Assembly: GCA_017983465.1 (NCBI GenBank)
Contig: JAGOBK010000001.1
Coordinates: 1 to 64,000 of the forward strand
Source: Crocinitomicaceae bacterium
GTDB lineage: Bacteria; Bacteroidota; Bacteroidia; Flavobacteriales_D; Crocinitomicaceae
DNA: 64,000 nt
Reading direction: 5' to 3'
Both the position numbers and the translations under genes were made by a program. A model generated the notes under the pieces. That model ran no database searches. It was not told where the DNA came from and saw only the letters and a program-made list of their open reading frames with translations. Of the stretch, positions 1-7,784 are shown piece by piece; position 1 is the stretch's first letter; each line of letters starts with the position of its first letter.

Positions 1-83
1 TTCCCATTTCGAACAGAGAAGTTAAGCCTGCTTGCGCTGATGGTACTGTCCTTTTGAGGATGGGAGAGTAAGTCGACGCCGAT
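1..83 (+). rRNA. rrf: 5S ribosomal RNA, 3' part (5' end outside window)
   Basis: The first ~80 bases carry the conserved 5S core (CGAACAGAGAAGTTAAGCC) followed by the GATGGTACTG and GGATGGGAGAGTAAGTCG segments. Only the 3' two thirds are present; the 5' end lies before the window. It is followed at once by an intrinsic terminator, so this is the end of an rRNA operon reading into the window. The exact 3' end is placed by eye. Confidence 0.93.
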
Positions 84-85
84 TT

Positions 86-120
86 TAAAACCCTGGTTCG
101 AAAGAATCAGGGTTTTTTTA
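86..120 (+). terminator. intrinsic terminator of the rRNA operon
   Basis: AAACCCTG pairs with CAGGGTTT around a loop of about 12 nt and runs straight into a T tract (111-119). It sits a few bases after the 5S rRNA, as expected for the end of an rRNA transcript. Confidence 0.9.
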
Positions 121-454
121 TGCCCAAAATCTTGAAACTTTTCGCAATGACATCACTCATTTGCATACCAGCGGTCACGTAGAAAGCATCATTCACCTGA
201 AATTACCCCAAAAGTTCCCCTCATGGTTCGCCTCTACGCTTTCTAACTGAACATTGTATCGAAATACGTGATTCTACAGACGTAAATTTTATCCTTTATT
301 TTCTTTTTAATTCAATTTTATATAGAAATACTGATTTTCATATTTCTTTATTTGTCGTGTTTCCCATGAATAACTCGCAATAAACGTAGCTATCTTATGT
401 AATCGTTCCATTATATTAGTTAATTTAGAGGAGAAACAAAAAGTGCTTACTAGT
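121..454. other. intergenic stretch without a recognised gene
   Basis: About 330 bases between the rRNA terminator and the promoter of the next gene. All short reading frames here are under 25 codons and none has a recognisable product. No tRNA cloverleaf, terminator hairpin or long repeat was seen. Bases 250-420 are strongly AT-rich. It may hold upstream promoter elements for the gene at 489, but nothing specific can be shown. Confidence 0.5.
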
Positions 455-462
455 TAACTTTG
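455..462 (+). promoter_or_regulatory. candidate -7 box TAACTTTG
   Basis: A perfect match to the Bacteroidetes sigma-A -7 consensus TAnnTTTG, 26 nt before the ATG at 489. No clear -33 TTTG was found at the usual distance. Confidence 0.4.
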
Positions 463-488
463 ATTTGGATTATATAGTAAACGAACAC

Positions 489-1142
489 ATGAAAAATAAA
501 TTAATCGTTGTCCTTTTATTGATTGCACCTTTCATTAGTGCTCAAGAAATTGATCCTGATGATTCATTTACTTTTGAGATTTCTCTTCCTAACTCGATGT
601 CTAATACTCCATATAAGATGATCATGCAAGGACTCATCCAATCAAGTGCACAGTACCAGTACGCATTTAAGTCTGGATTGTGTTTAGGAGCTGGAATTCA
701 CTATACCTATTTTACCATCAATGAGTTTCGTGTTCCATCCAAGGTTTATGGTGGAATTCATACTCCGGCTCTTTATGTTAAAGTGGGTCATGAAAAATTT
801 TGGACGGAAAGATTTGGGACTGATTTTGGTGTCAAAATGGGATATCTCCAAAGTTTTACTGTGAGTGATTTATTAAAGTCGAAGGGAATACCATATAATT
901 TTGTGGAAGGAACCTATATTGAACCTTCGCTTGGACTAGTACTCACGGCTGATGTGAATTGTAGTTACAGACTGACAATCGGTTATCCAATTTATGGGTA
1001 TTCGTTCACTCCTTGGATGATTGGTATCGATTCGAATATTGGATACGATCCAAAAGAATATTCCAGACCATCCTCACTTTTTAGTGTTGGATTTGCTTAC
1101 ACTTATTATTTTAACGGAAAGAAAACGGCTGCTGAAGATTAG
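489..1142 (+). CDS. exported protein, probable outer-membrane beta-barrel
   Basis: I do not recognise a named family. The ATG at 489 is chosen over an upstream TTG at 465 because it gives a clean signal peptide (MKNKLIVVLLLIAPFISAQ) with a cleavage site before EID. The mature part has alternating hydrophobic/polar strands, many aromatic residues and a terminal aromatic strand (FAYTYYF) before a short polar tail, which fits a small outer-membrane barrel. It is monocistronic between the rRNA operon and a convergent carboxylase gene; its TAG stop is interlocked with the stop of that gene (4-nt overlap). Function unknown. Confidence 0.8.
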   Translation: MKNKLIVVLLLIAPFISAQEIDPDDSFTFEISLPNSMSNTPYKMIMQGLIQSSAQYQYAFKSGLCLGAGIHYTYFTINEFRVPSKVYGGIHTPALYVKVGHEKFWTERFGTDFGVKMGYLQSFTVSDLLKSKGIPYNFVEGTYIEPSLGLVLTADVNCSYRLTIGYPIYGYSFTPWMIGIDSNIGYDPKEYSRPSSLFSVGFAYTYYFNGKKTAAED

Positions 1143-2782
1143 GTTTGAAGTACTCCAACATTATAAGCCTTTTCAATAGGTGAGAGGTTTGCCATCTCAA
1201 TTCCCATGGAAATAACTTTTCGTGTTTCCTTTGGATCAATGATTCCATCTACCCATAGTCGACTTGCCGCATAATACGGGGAAATTTGTTCGTCGTATCT
1301 GTTTTTAATTTGATCATACAATTCTTTTTCGCGTTCAGGTGTGATTTCTTCGCCCTTTCCTTTTAAGGTAGCTACCTCAATTTGTAGTAAGGTTTTTGCA
1401 GCGGCTGCTCCTGACATTACAGCGATTTCTGCTGTTGGCCAAGCGAAAATCAATCGAGGATCATACGCTTTTCCACACATCGCATAATTTCCGGCACCAT
1501 ATGAATTACCCATCACGATACTGAATTTCGGCACGACACTATTTGCCATGGCATTTACCATTTTTGCACCATCTTTGATAATTCCTCCTTGTTCACTTTT
1601 CGATCCAACCATGAAGCCAGTAACGTCATGAAGGAAGATTAATGGAATCTTCTTTTGATTACATAACATAATAAATCGAGCTGCTTTATCGGCGGAATCG
1701 GAGTAGATTACTCCACCAAATTGCATTTCTCCTTTCGCATTTTTAACGATTTCTCGATTATTCACAACGATTCCAACACTCCATCCATCAATGCGCGCAT
1801 AGGCTGTGATGATGGATTTTCCAAAAGTAGGTTTGTATTCCATGAATTCTGATCCATCGACTAAAGACTTTAAAATTTCTCTGGTCGGATAAGATTTTGA
1901 ACGGTCTTCTGGAATCACTCCGTATATGTTTTTTATATCAACTGCAGGTTCTACCGAATCAATGCGGTCAAATCCAGCTGTTGGATTGTGTCCAATGCGA
2001 CTCATTAAATCGCGAATAGTTGCGATGCATGTTTGATCATCTTCCACTTTGTAATCACAAATTCCAGATACTTCTGTTTGTGTGGTTGCTCCTCCTAATG
2101 TTTCATTATCAATGCTTTCACCAATCGCAGCTTTCACGAGGTATGATCCAGCAAGGAAAATAGTTCCAGTTTTATTGACAATCAAGGATTCATCGGACAT
2201 AATCGGTAAATAGGCTCCACCTGCAACACAACTTCCCATGACCGCAGAAATTTGTGTAATTCCCATGGAACTCATTTGTGCGTTATTTCTAAATATGCGC
2301 CCAAAATGTTCTTTGTCCGGGAAAATCTCATCTTGCATTGGAAGATAAACACCTGCCGAATCCACCAAATAGATAATCGGAAGTTTATTCTCCATGGCAA
2401 TTTCTTGCGCTCTTAAATTCTTCTTTCCGGTAATTGGAAACCATGCTCCAGCTTTTACGGTGGCATCATTTGCTACAACAATGCACTGACGGCCTTTTAC
2501 ATAACCAATCACAATGACAACTCCTCCAGATGGACAACCACCATGTTCTTTGTACATTCCGTATCCGGCTAAAGCACCAATTTCGACTCTGTTTGAATTG
2601 GGGTCTAACAATAAATCGATGCGTTCACGAGCGGTTAATTTACCGTTCAAATGCTGCTTTTCAATTTTCGCTTTTCCTCCACCTATGTAGATTTTTTCTA
2701 ATTCTTGTTCTAATGCGCGAATCTTCAGACGCATTTTGTCTTCGTTGTTATTGAAATCTAATTCTATCTGTGAAACAGCCAT
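1139..2782 (-). CDS. acyl-CoA carboxylase, carboxyltransferase (beta) subunit
   Basis: Catalyses transfer of the carboxyl group from carboxybiotin to an acyl-CoA. The 547 residues have the full two-lobe (crotonase-like) carboxyltransferase fold: KLTARERIDLLLD near residues 48-60, the oxyanion region GSCVAGGAYLPIMSDES in the N lobe, and GNSYGAGNYAMCG with FAWPTAEIAVMSG in the C lobe. The segment LPMQDEIFPDKEHFGRIF resembles methylcrotonyl-CoA carboxylase beta chains more than propionyl-CoA carboxylases, so leucine breakdown is a reasonable role, but substrate cannot be fixed from sequence. The alpha (biotin carboxylase/BCCP) partner is not in the window. The start is supported by a -7 box at 2800-2807. 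Confidence 0.92.
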   Translation of the reverse strand: MAVSQIELDFNNNEDKMRLKIRALEQELEKIYIGGGKAKIEKQHLNGKLTARERIDLLLDPNSNRVEIGALAGYGMYKEHGGCPSGGVVIVIGYVKGRQCIVVANDATVKAGAWFPITGKKNLRAQEIAMENKLPIIYLVDSAGVYLPMQDEIFPDKEHFGRIFRNNAQMSSMGITQISAVMGSCVAGGAYLPIMSDESLIVNKTGTIFLAGSYLVKAAIGESIDNETLGGATTQTEVSGICDYKVEDDQTCIATIRDLMSRIGHNPTAGFDRIDSVEPAVDIKNIYGVIPEDRSKSYPTREILKSLVDGSEFMEYKPTFGKSIITAYARIDGWSVGIVVNNREIVKNAKGEMQFGGVIYSDSADKAARFIMLCNQKKIPLIFLHDVTGFMVGSKSEQGGIIKDGAKMVNAMANSVVPKFSIVMGNSYGAGNYAMCGKAYDPRLIFAWPTAEIAVMSGAAAAKTLLQIEVATLKGKGEEITPEREKELYDQIKNRYDEQISPYYAASRLWVDGIIDPKETRKVISMGIEMANLSPIEKAYNVGVLQT

Positions 2783-2799
2783 ATTTGTTGATTGGGATT

Positions 2800-2807
2800 C
2801 AAATATA
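2800..2807 (-). promoter_or_regulatory. candidate -7 box TATATTTG for the carboxylase gene
   Basis: Reads TATATTTG on the minus strand, a perfect TAnnTTTG match, 17 nt before the ATG at 2782. Confidence 0.45.
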
Positions 2808-2928
2808 CGAAATGTAATTTTTGTTTTTGAGGACTATTTTATTATTCTCAATCCCATCTTGAAGCCTTCCTTTTCTTGCTATGTTTCTACTTTTTCCTAT
2901 TTTCACATATTAATTGAACTAATCGCTA

Positions 2929-4203
2929 ATGTCCATGAATCAAGACCACCATATCGAATCACCAGAAAAACAAAAAAAGAGTCGCTTAACCTTGTATATT
3001 TTGGTGGCAATGGTACTCGGAGCGACGTTAGGAGCAGTTGTCCATAAGAATTTTGATGCGGAGACAGCGACGAAATTTAGTTCATACATCAAGATTTTAG
3101 CGACTGTCTTTATTCGTTTGGTACAAATGATTATTGCTCCACTGGTACTTACAACTCTAGTTGTGGGAATTGCGAAACTAGGTGATTTGAAGTCTGTTGG
3201 ACGAATAGGAGGGAGAGCTTTGGCTTGGTTTTTTACCGCTTCATTTATTTCATTGATTATCGGTTTGTTATGGGTAAATTTCTTGAAGCCAGGAGTTGGA
3301 GTCAATCTTTCAAATGTGGATCTTTCGGCTTCAGCTGAAGTAACCGAAAAAACGCAGGATTTCTCTGTTCAACATTTTGTGGAACACATCATTCCTAAGT
3401 CCGTTTTTGAAGCAATGGCTACAAACGAAATACTTCAGATAGTCATTTTCGCCATTTTCTTTGGATTGGCAGCTGCTTCTATCGGTGAAAATGTGAAACC
3501 GGTCATCAATGCCATGGACAAGTTTTCACATATCATTTTGAAAATGGTCAACTTCGTCATGAAATTCGCACCAATTGGTGTTTTTGGAGCAATCGCAGGT
3601 GTTTTTGCAGTAAAGGATGTTTCGGACTTAATGATCACGTATACGAAGTTCTTTAGTTCCTTCCTTGTTGGAATAGCCTCTCTATGGGTCGTTCTTATTT
3701 TAGTGGGATACATCTTCCTGGGAAGTCACCTGAAAACCTTATTGAAGCGCATCGTGAGTCCTTTGGTCATCGCTTTCGGTACCACAAGTAGTGAAGCGGT
3801 CTTTCCTAAATTAACAGAGGAATTAGAGCGATTTGGCATCAAAGACCGAATCGTATCTTTCATGTTGCCATTGGGATATTCCTTCAACTTGGATGGAAGT
3901 ATGATGTACATGACCTTCGCAAGTATTTTTATTGCACAGGTATATGGCGTCCATTTGGATACTGGAACCCAATTAACAATGCTGATCGTCTTAATGTTAA
4001 CGAGTAAAGGAATCGCAGGCGTTCCAAGAGCAAGTTTGGTCGTTGTTGCGGCGACCTGTGGAATGTTTAATATTCCAATTGAAGGAGTGGCATTGATTTT
4101 ACCGATTGATCATTTCTGTGATATGTTCCGCAGTGCGACAAACGTACTTGGAAACTCTGTTGCTACAGCGGTTGTCGGAAAATGGGAGGGAGATAAAGTA
4201 TAA
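2929..4203 (+). CDS. dicarboxylate/amino acid:cation symporter (DAACS family)
   Basis: Inner-membrane secondary transporter of the glutamate/aspartate/C4-dicarboxylate family. 424 residues, normal length. Family signatures are visible in order: a hydrophobic N half, the serine-rich reentrant loop FGTTSSEAVFPKL (about residue 283), NLDGSMMYMTFASIF (about 323), and SKGIAGVPRASLVV (about 363), which corresponds to the second reentrant loop, followed by the IDHFCDMFRSATNVLGN segment of the last helix. Asp and Asn residues of the substrate/cation site are kept. ATG at 2929 or in-frame ATG at 2935 are both possible. The substrate (glutamate, aspartate or succinate type) is not resolvable. It diverges from the carboxylase gene. 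Confidence 0.93.
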   Translation: MSMNQDHHIESPEKQKKSRLTLYILVAMVLGATLGAVVHKNFDAETATKFSSYIKILATVFIRLVQMIIAPLVLTTLVVGIAKLGDLKSVGRIGGRALAWFFTASFISLIIGLLWVNFLKPGVGVNLSNVDLSASAEVTEKTQDFSVQHFVEHIIPKSVFEAMATNEILQIVIFAIFFGLAAASIGENVKPVINAMDKFSHIILKMVNFVMKFAPIGVFGAIAGVFAVKDVSDLMITYTKFFSSFLVGIASLWVVLILVGYIFLGSHLKTLLKRIVSPLVIAFGTTSSEAVFPKLTEELERFGIKDRIVSFMLPLGYSFNLDGSMMYMTFASIFIAQVYGVHLDTGTQLTMLIVLMLTSKGIAGVPRASLVVVAATCGMFNIPIEGVALILPIDHFCDMFRSATNVLGNSVATAVVGKWEGDKV

Positions 4204-4207
4204 GTCT

Positions 4208-4846
4208 TTAGTTTCCTAGAATGGTTAAAAGGGTAGCTTGATCGATGTCATGCTTTCCCTCAAAACGATGAATGTGATAGCCAAATTCTGAAAAGTACGC
4301 ACATTCGGTTTCTTGATTTTCTTTCGTGTAATAAGGGTCTTCTGTCCCTAATACAAAATGTTTATTTCCTTCCGTTTCAATGGGTTTTTTAATGTCCGGC
4401 GGAAAAACACTCGCCCAAAGAATGAACTGCTGAAAGCGACTTGGACCTTGATGGTACCAGCGAGCAGCTGTGGCTCCACCTTGAGAAAATCCCAAAAGAC
4501 AAATTTCTTCGAACACATGGTTCTCCATCACATGAGATAACAATTGATTCAGATTACTTAAGTTATCTTCAATGTCCAACTCACGTCCCTCCTTGGTCAT
4601 CCATGAAGCCCCGACACGTCCACTAGAACCTTCTAAATAAAACCGATGCATTCCTTCCGGAACGAGTAAGGCGTAATCTTCGGGTAGTTCTTTGAATTTT
4701 CGAGCGAAATACTGTGCGAGTTGACCATAACCATGGAGCGCAATAAGTAATTTATGCTTACTGCTAAAATCCTCGGATAGGTGATAACGGAAATGCTTCT
4801 GGAGCAAAATGCTTTGCTCCAGAAGTTCCTTATGTTCTTTATTCAA
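4208..4846 (-). CDS. alpha/beta hydrolase, phospholipase/carboxylesterase type
   Basis: About 212 residues with an alpha/beta hydrolase fold: HGYGQLAQYF (oxyanion-hole region), the nucleophile elbow GFSQGG with the catalytic Ser, an Asp in LGTEDPYYT and His in FEGKHDID completing the triad. This matches the small cytoplasmic esterase/lysophospholipase group. No ATG exists before the conserved fold; TTG at 4846 (overlapping the upstream gene by 8 nt) or TTG at 4864 are the possible starts, so translational coupling to the upstream T9SS cargo gene is likely. A perfect 13-bp inverted repeat lies inside its first codons. The substrate is unknown. Confidence 0.8.
   Translation of the reverse strand: MNKEHKELLEQSILLQKHFRYHLSEDFSSKHKLLIALHGYGQLAQYFARKFKELPEDYALLVPEGMHRFYLEGSSGRVGASWMTKEGRELDIEDNLSNLNQLLSHVMENHVFEEICLLGFSQGGATAARWYHQGPSRFQQFILWASVFPPDIKKPIETEGNKHFVLGTEDPYYTKENQETECAYFSEFGYHIHRFEGKHDIDQATLLTILGN
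4796..4825 (-). other. perfect 13-bp-stem hairpin with 4-nt loop
   Basis: CTTCTGGAGCAAA (4796-4808) and TTTGCTCCAGAAG (4813-4825) are exact reverse complements around ATGC. On the minus strand it begins 13 nt after the stop of the T9SS cargo gene and lies inside the N-terminal codons of the hydrolase. There is no T tract after it, so it is not a classical intrinsic terminator. It may protect or attenuate the mRNA between the two genes. Confidence 0.7.
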
Positions 4847-7169
4847 TGATGATTTGTTTAACAATTGCTTGTTTCGTTCCTTTTATAGAGATGAAATAAG
4901 TTCCTGTTTCAAATTGTCCAACAGAAATCGTTTCTTTATTCGTGTGAACGATTTTTTCGATTAATACCCTTCCTTGCACATCGCAAAGTTGCAATACCGC
5001 ACCTTCGATAATTCCAGTAAATTCAATCGTTACAAGATCTGAAGTTGGATTCGGATAAACAGAAGCAATGTTCGATAGCTCATTCAATCCGTTGGTAACA
5101 CCTGAACATTCGCACGTTGCCGAATAGACGTCATTGATGGTTGTCGAATCGCCGTCGTCACATAAATCTCCTGGGAATAAACAACTATTGTCTTCCACGT
5201 TCGCCAATGGATTAAAGTTACATGCTGTTGGATCCATACATCCTGGAACGATTTGCATACCGACACAGTCACACGTGCTGTTGTACGCGTCATTCATCGT
5301 ATCTGGATTATTGTCATCACATGGCGCATCTGGATAGGTACATGAACCATCGTTTTGATTTGCCAATGGGTTGTAGTTGCAAGAAAGTGGATCCGTGCAA
5401 CCTGGAACTATTATTTCTCCAACACAAACGCAATCTGGATTGATGGAGTCATTGATGGTATTTGGATTATTGTCATCACACAAGCTACCTGGATACAAAC
5501 ATGTTCCATCATCAATCGTTGCTAACGGATTGTAGTTGCATGAAGTAGGATCCGTACAGCCAGGAACATTGAGGGTTCCTACACAGTTGCAGTTTGGACC
5601 AATCGAATCATTGATTGTATTTGGATTTCCATCATCACAAGGTGAACCCGGATAAATACAGGTTCCATTGTTTTGTGTTGCTAGTGGATTGTAATTACAC
5701 GCTAATGGATCGGTACAACCTGGGATACTAATTGTGCCGATACATTGACAATTGGCATTCGTGCTGTCGTTTATCGTATTTGGATTCCCATCATCACAGG
5801 CAGTATTTGGATAAAGACAACTTCCATCATTTACCGTTGCTAAACAATTATAATTACAAGATAAAGGATCAGTACATCCTAAAACGGGTGTTGCCGTACC
5901 ATATGCATACCTTGCCACCGCATGTTGCGTGTTGGTTTGAGCACTGAATCCAGCAACAACAATTTTATTACCCGGATAAAGTGCCATTCCGTACGCGTCG
6001 TCCCACATCGAGCTAAATGATGTTATGGTATGACCATTAGTTCCAAAAGATGTTTGGATAACTCCATTCGAAGAATATTTGGAAATGATAAAATCTCTGG
6101 CTGCCCCAATTCCAGCTGTTCCTGTAGTTCCACAAGCTAAAAGTGATCCGTCTGGATGAATCAAGAGTTCGTAATAGGTGTCTGCTTGAACAACATCTAC
6201 AATTGAACTACCAGCTGTTCCGAAAGTAGTTACTAAACCACCATCAGTAGTGTTTCGAGCTTGTAGAAGAAAATCCCAAGGTCCAACATTGTTTTGACCT
6301 GCCATAATTAATTTGGAACCATCATACTCAATGTCAAAAAAGCGCGCATTGAAACTCATTGGGATGAGCACGCCATTACTACCAAATGTCGTATAAGGAA
6401 TTCCGCTTGACGAAACTTTTGCAAGTAGCGGATAGTAAATGTTATTTATGTACGCATCACCACAGATGAAAATGTCTTGATTGTTGCCAATAACGGCACT
6501 TTGACCAGTACAAGAGTTAGCTGCGACATTTTGAAAAACGGTCGTACCTGCTGTACCAAATGTAGCATCTAGTTGTCCATTGATGTCACATTGTGTTAAT
6601 GCCAATCGATTGGTGGAAAATCCAGGTACTTTAGAAGAACCAACAAGAATAATATTATTGTTTTGAATTAAAATCTTTCGAGCATAATCTTCGCCTGTAC
6701 CGATGTCATTATGGAAAAAACCATTTACTCCAAAGGTTTGATCTAAGGTTCCATTGCTGTTTAGTCTGAACATTGAAAATCTTGGATTCGCAGCCGTAAT
6801 ACTCGTTGCTCCAGCGACTAATAGTTGTCCGCTAGGCAACAACTCCATGTCATAGGCAAAACTAGATCCACCCGGAGCGTTGTATAAATAATAGCCGTTG
6901 GTTCCAAATGTGCTATCAATCGATCCATCACAGTTAAGTCTCACTACAACCATTCCTAAACTGGATGTTACTCCAGAGGTCCCACAATAAACCATTTTTC
7001 CATTTGGCAAAACCACCACGTCTTGTGCGTTATCCATGTAATTACTGGCAACAGGACCATAACTGGCAAAACCAACTCCGGCAAAACTTAAATCAAGTGA
7101 TCCTGGTGCTTGTGCAACTAATACTTGAGAAAGCATAAGACACGCTAAAATGCTGTAAAGAAATTTCAT
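4839..7169 (-). CDS. secreted delta-60 repeat / Cys-rich repeat protein with T9SS type A sorting domain
   Basis: Large exported protein (776 residues from ATG 7169, which gives signal peptide MKFLYSILACLMLSQVLVAQ; upstream in-frame codons are ignored). The N-terminal ~430 residues hold about seven delta-60-like repeats ending in motifs such as STFGTNGYY, QTFGVNGFF, ATFGTAGTT and TSFGTNGHT, probably a beta-propeller-like fold. Then come five tandem 53-residue units of the form GCTDPxxCNYNPLAT...DGSC...CDD...CxCxG, each with six or more cysteines, probably disulfide-bonded outside the cell. The C terminus (VYPNPTSDLVTIEF to the end) is a T9SS type A sorting domain, so it should cross the outer membrane via the T9SS. 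Precise role unknown; surface adhesion is a guess. Confidence 0.9.
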   Translation of the reverse strand: MKFLYSILACLMLSQVLVAQAPGSLDLSFAGVGFASYGPVASNYMDNAQDVVVLPNGKMVYCGTSGVTSSLGMVVVRLNCDGSIDSTFGTNGYYLYNAPGGSSFAYDMELLPSGQLLVAGATSITAANPRFSMFRLNSNGTLDQTFGVNGFFHNDIGTGEDYARKILIQNNNIILVGSSKVPGFSTNRLALTQCDINGQLDATFGTAGTTVFQNVAANSCTGQSAVIGNNQDIFICGDAYINNIYYPLLAKVSSSGIPYTTFGSNGVLIPMSFNARFFDIEYDGSKLIMAGQNNVGPWDFLLQARNTTDGGLVTTFGTAGSSIVDVVQADTYYELLIHPDGSLLACGTTGTAGIGAARDFIISKYSSNGVIQTSFGTNGHTITSFSSMWDDAYGMALYPGNKIVVAGFSAQTNTQHAVARYAYGTATPVLGCTDPLSCNYNCLATVNDGSCLYPNTACDDGNPNTINDSTNANCQCIGTISIPGCTDPLACNYNPLATQNNGTCIYPGSPCDDGNPNTINDSIGPNCNCVGTLNVPGCTDPTSCNYNPLATIDDGTCLYPGSLCDDNNPNTINDSINPDCVCVGEIIVPGCTDPLSCNYNPLANQNDGSCTYPDAPCDDNNPDTMNDAYNSTCDCVGMQIVPGCMDPTACNFNPLANVEDNSCLFPGDLCDDGDSTTINDVYSATCECSGVTNGLNELSNIASVYPNPTSDLVTIEFTGIIEGAVLQLCDVQGRVLIEKIVHTNKETISVGQFETGTYFISIKGTKQAIVKQIIIE
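5085..5879 (-). repeat. five tandem 159-bp (53-codon) Cys-rich repeats
   Basis: Five back-to-back coding units, each starting with the GC(T/M)DP motif, with phase 53 residues. Conserved positions: GCTDP, CNYNPLA, DGSC or variant, CDDxxPxTxND and the CxC near the end. The first unit differs by CNYNCLAT and the last is the most divergent (GCMDPTACNFNPLANVEDNSC). The strong DNA similarity among middle units makes unit gain or loss by recombination plausible. Confidence 0.9.
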
Positions 7170-7198
7170 ATTAATTATTTTGAATGTAAATTTAAGAT

Positions 7199-7206
7199 TA
7201 AATTTG
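7199..7206 (+). promoter_or_regulatory. -7 box TAAATTTG, 3 nt before a GTG start
   Basis: Perfect TAnnTTTG match ending at 7206, with the GTG start codon at 7210. With the usual -7 to +1 spacing transcription would begin at the start codon, giving a leaderless mRNA. Confidence 0.5.
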
Positions 7207-7209
7207 GAC

Positions 7210-7743
7210 GTGCGAAAACTCCTTTTATATGGATTTTTAGGGCTCATGTGTTATCACTTGCTCGGATTCTTCACTTATTTTGAGTGGAAGAAAATGGCCA
7301 TTAAGAAGGAGGTGAAGCAGGCAATCAAACATTCCGTTCTTGAATCTCAATTGATTCGTTTTCATTTTACTTTTCATGAAGCTCACCAACTGACTTGGGT
7401 GAAATCCCATGAGTTTATCTTGAACGGACATTATTTTGATGTCATCCACAAAGCAAAAAATAAGGACGGATACTTCTTTAAATGTATAAGTGATGATCAA
7501 GAAACAGTCCTTTTTTCGCAATTAAGATCCATCACTTCATTTAACATCAGTCATTCTGGAGAAAATCAACCGGTAAATGTGTGGTTTAAATTTCTTTCGG
7601 AACCGATGGAAGTTGTAACTGCAACGCTTGATTATTCATTAAATGAAATTGAACAAAATTCATCTGTACTTAAATTTTACGAAGAATTCTTTTATTCTTC
7701 CTTCGTTTCTACAGAAACCCCACCGCCAGATTTTATGAGTTAA
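7210..7743 (+). CDS. small membrane-anchored protein paired with TonB receptor
   Basis: About 177 residues: one N-terminal hydrophobic segment (RKLLLYGFLGLMCYHLLGFF), then a basic stretch (KKEVKQAIKHSV), then a soluble domain with HSHE-like pattern KSHEFILNGHYFDVI. I recall similar small proteins in Bacteroidota next to TonB-dependent receptors (pattern of basic linker, FTxEE, KEFEYNGxMYDVV), but they have no assigned function. GTG at 7210 is chosen because it begins exactly at the hydrophobic anchor and lies 3 nt after a -7 box; TTG at 7180 would be upstream of that box. The gene ends 41 nt before the receptor and is probably co-transcribed with it. The C-terminal tail is rich in Thr/Pro (TETPPPD). 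Confidence 0.75.
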   Translation: MRKLLLYGFLGLMCYHLLGFFTYFEWKKMAIKKEVKQAIKHSVLESQLIRFHFTFHEAHQLTWVKSHEFILNGHYFDVIHKAKNKDGYFFKCISDDQETVLFSQLRSITSFNISHSGENQPVNVWFKFLSEPMEVVTATLDYSLNEIEQNSSVLKFYEEFFYSSFVSTETPPPDFMS

Positions 7744-7784
7744 AACCTACTTCTACGTATTGTATTAACTCTTAAAAAAATCAA

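Noticed and set aside
120..182. Twenty-codon frame after the rRNA terminator
   Set aside because: Too short, no family, starts inside the terminator T tract.
2736..3047. 103-codon plus-strand frame spanning the carboxylase/symporter gap
   Set aside because: Covers two promoter regions and overlaps the symporter in another frame; no family.
4862..4864. TTG at 4864 as hydrolase start
   Set aside because: Possible, but it overlaps the upstream gene by 26 nt; TTG at 4846 overlaps by only 8 nt and was preferred.
5085..5879. Possible CRISPR array at the 159-bp repeats
   Set aside because: Repeats are coding, 53-codon phased, with no spacers.
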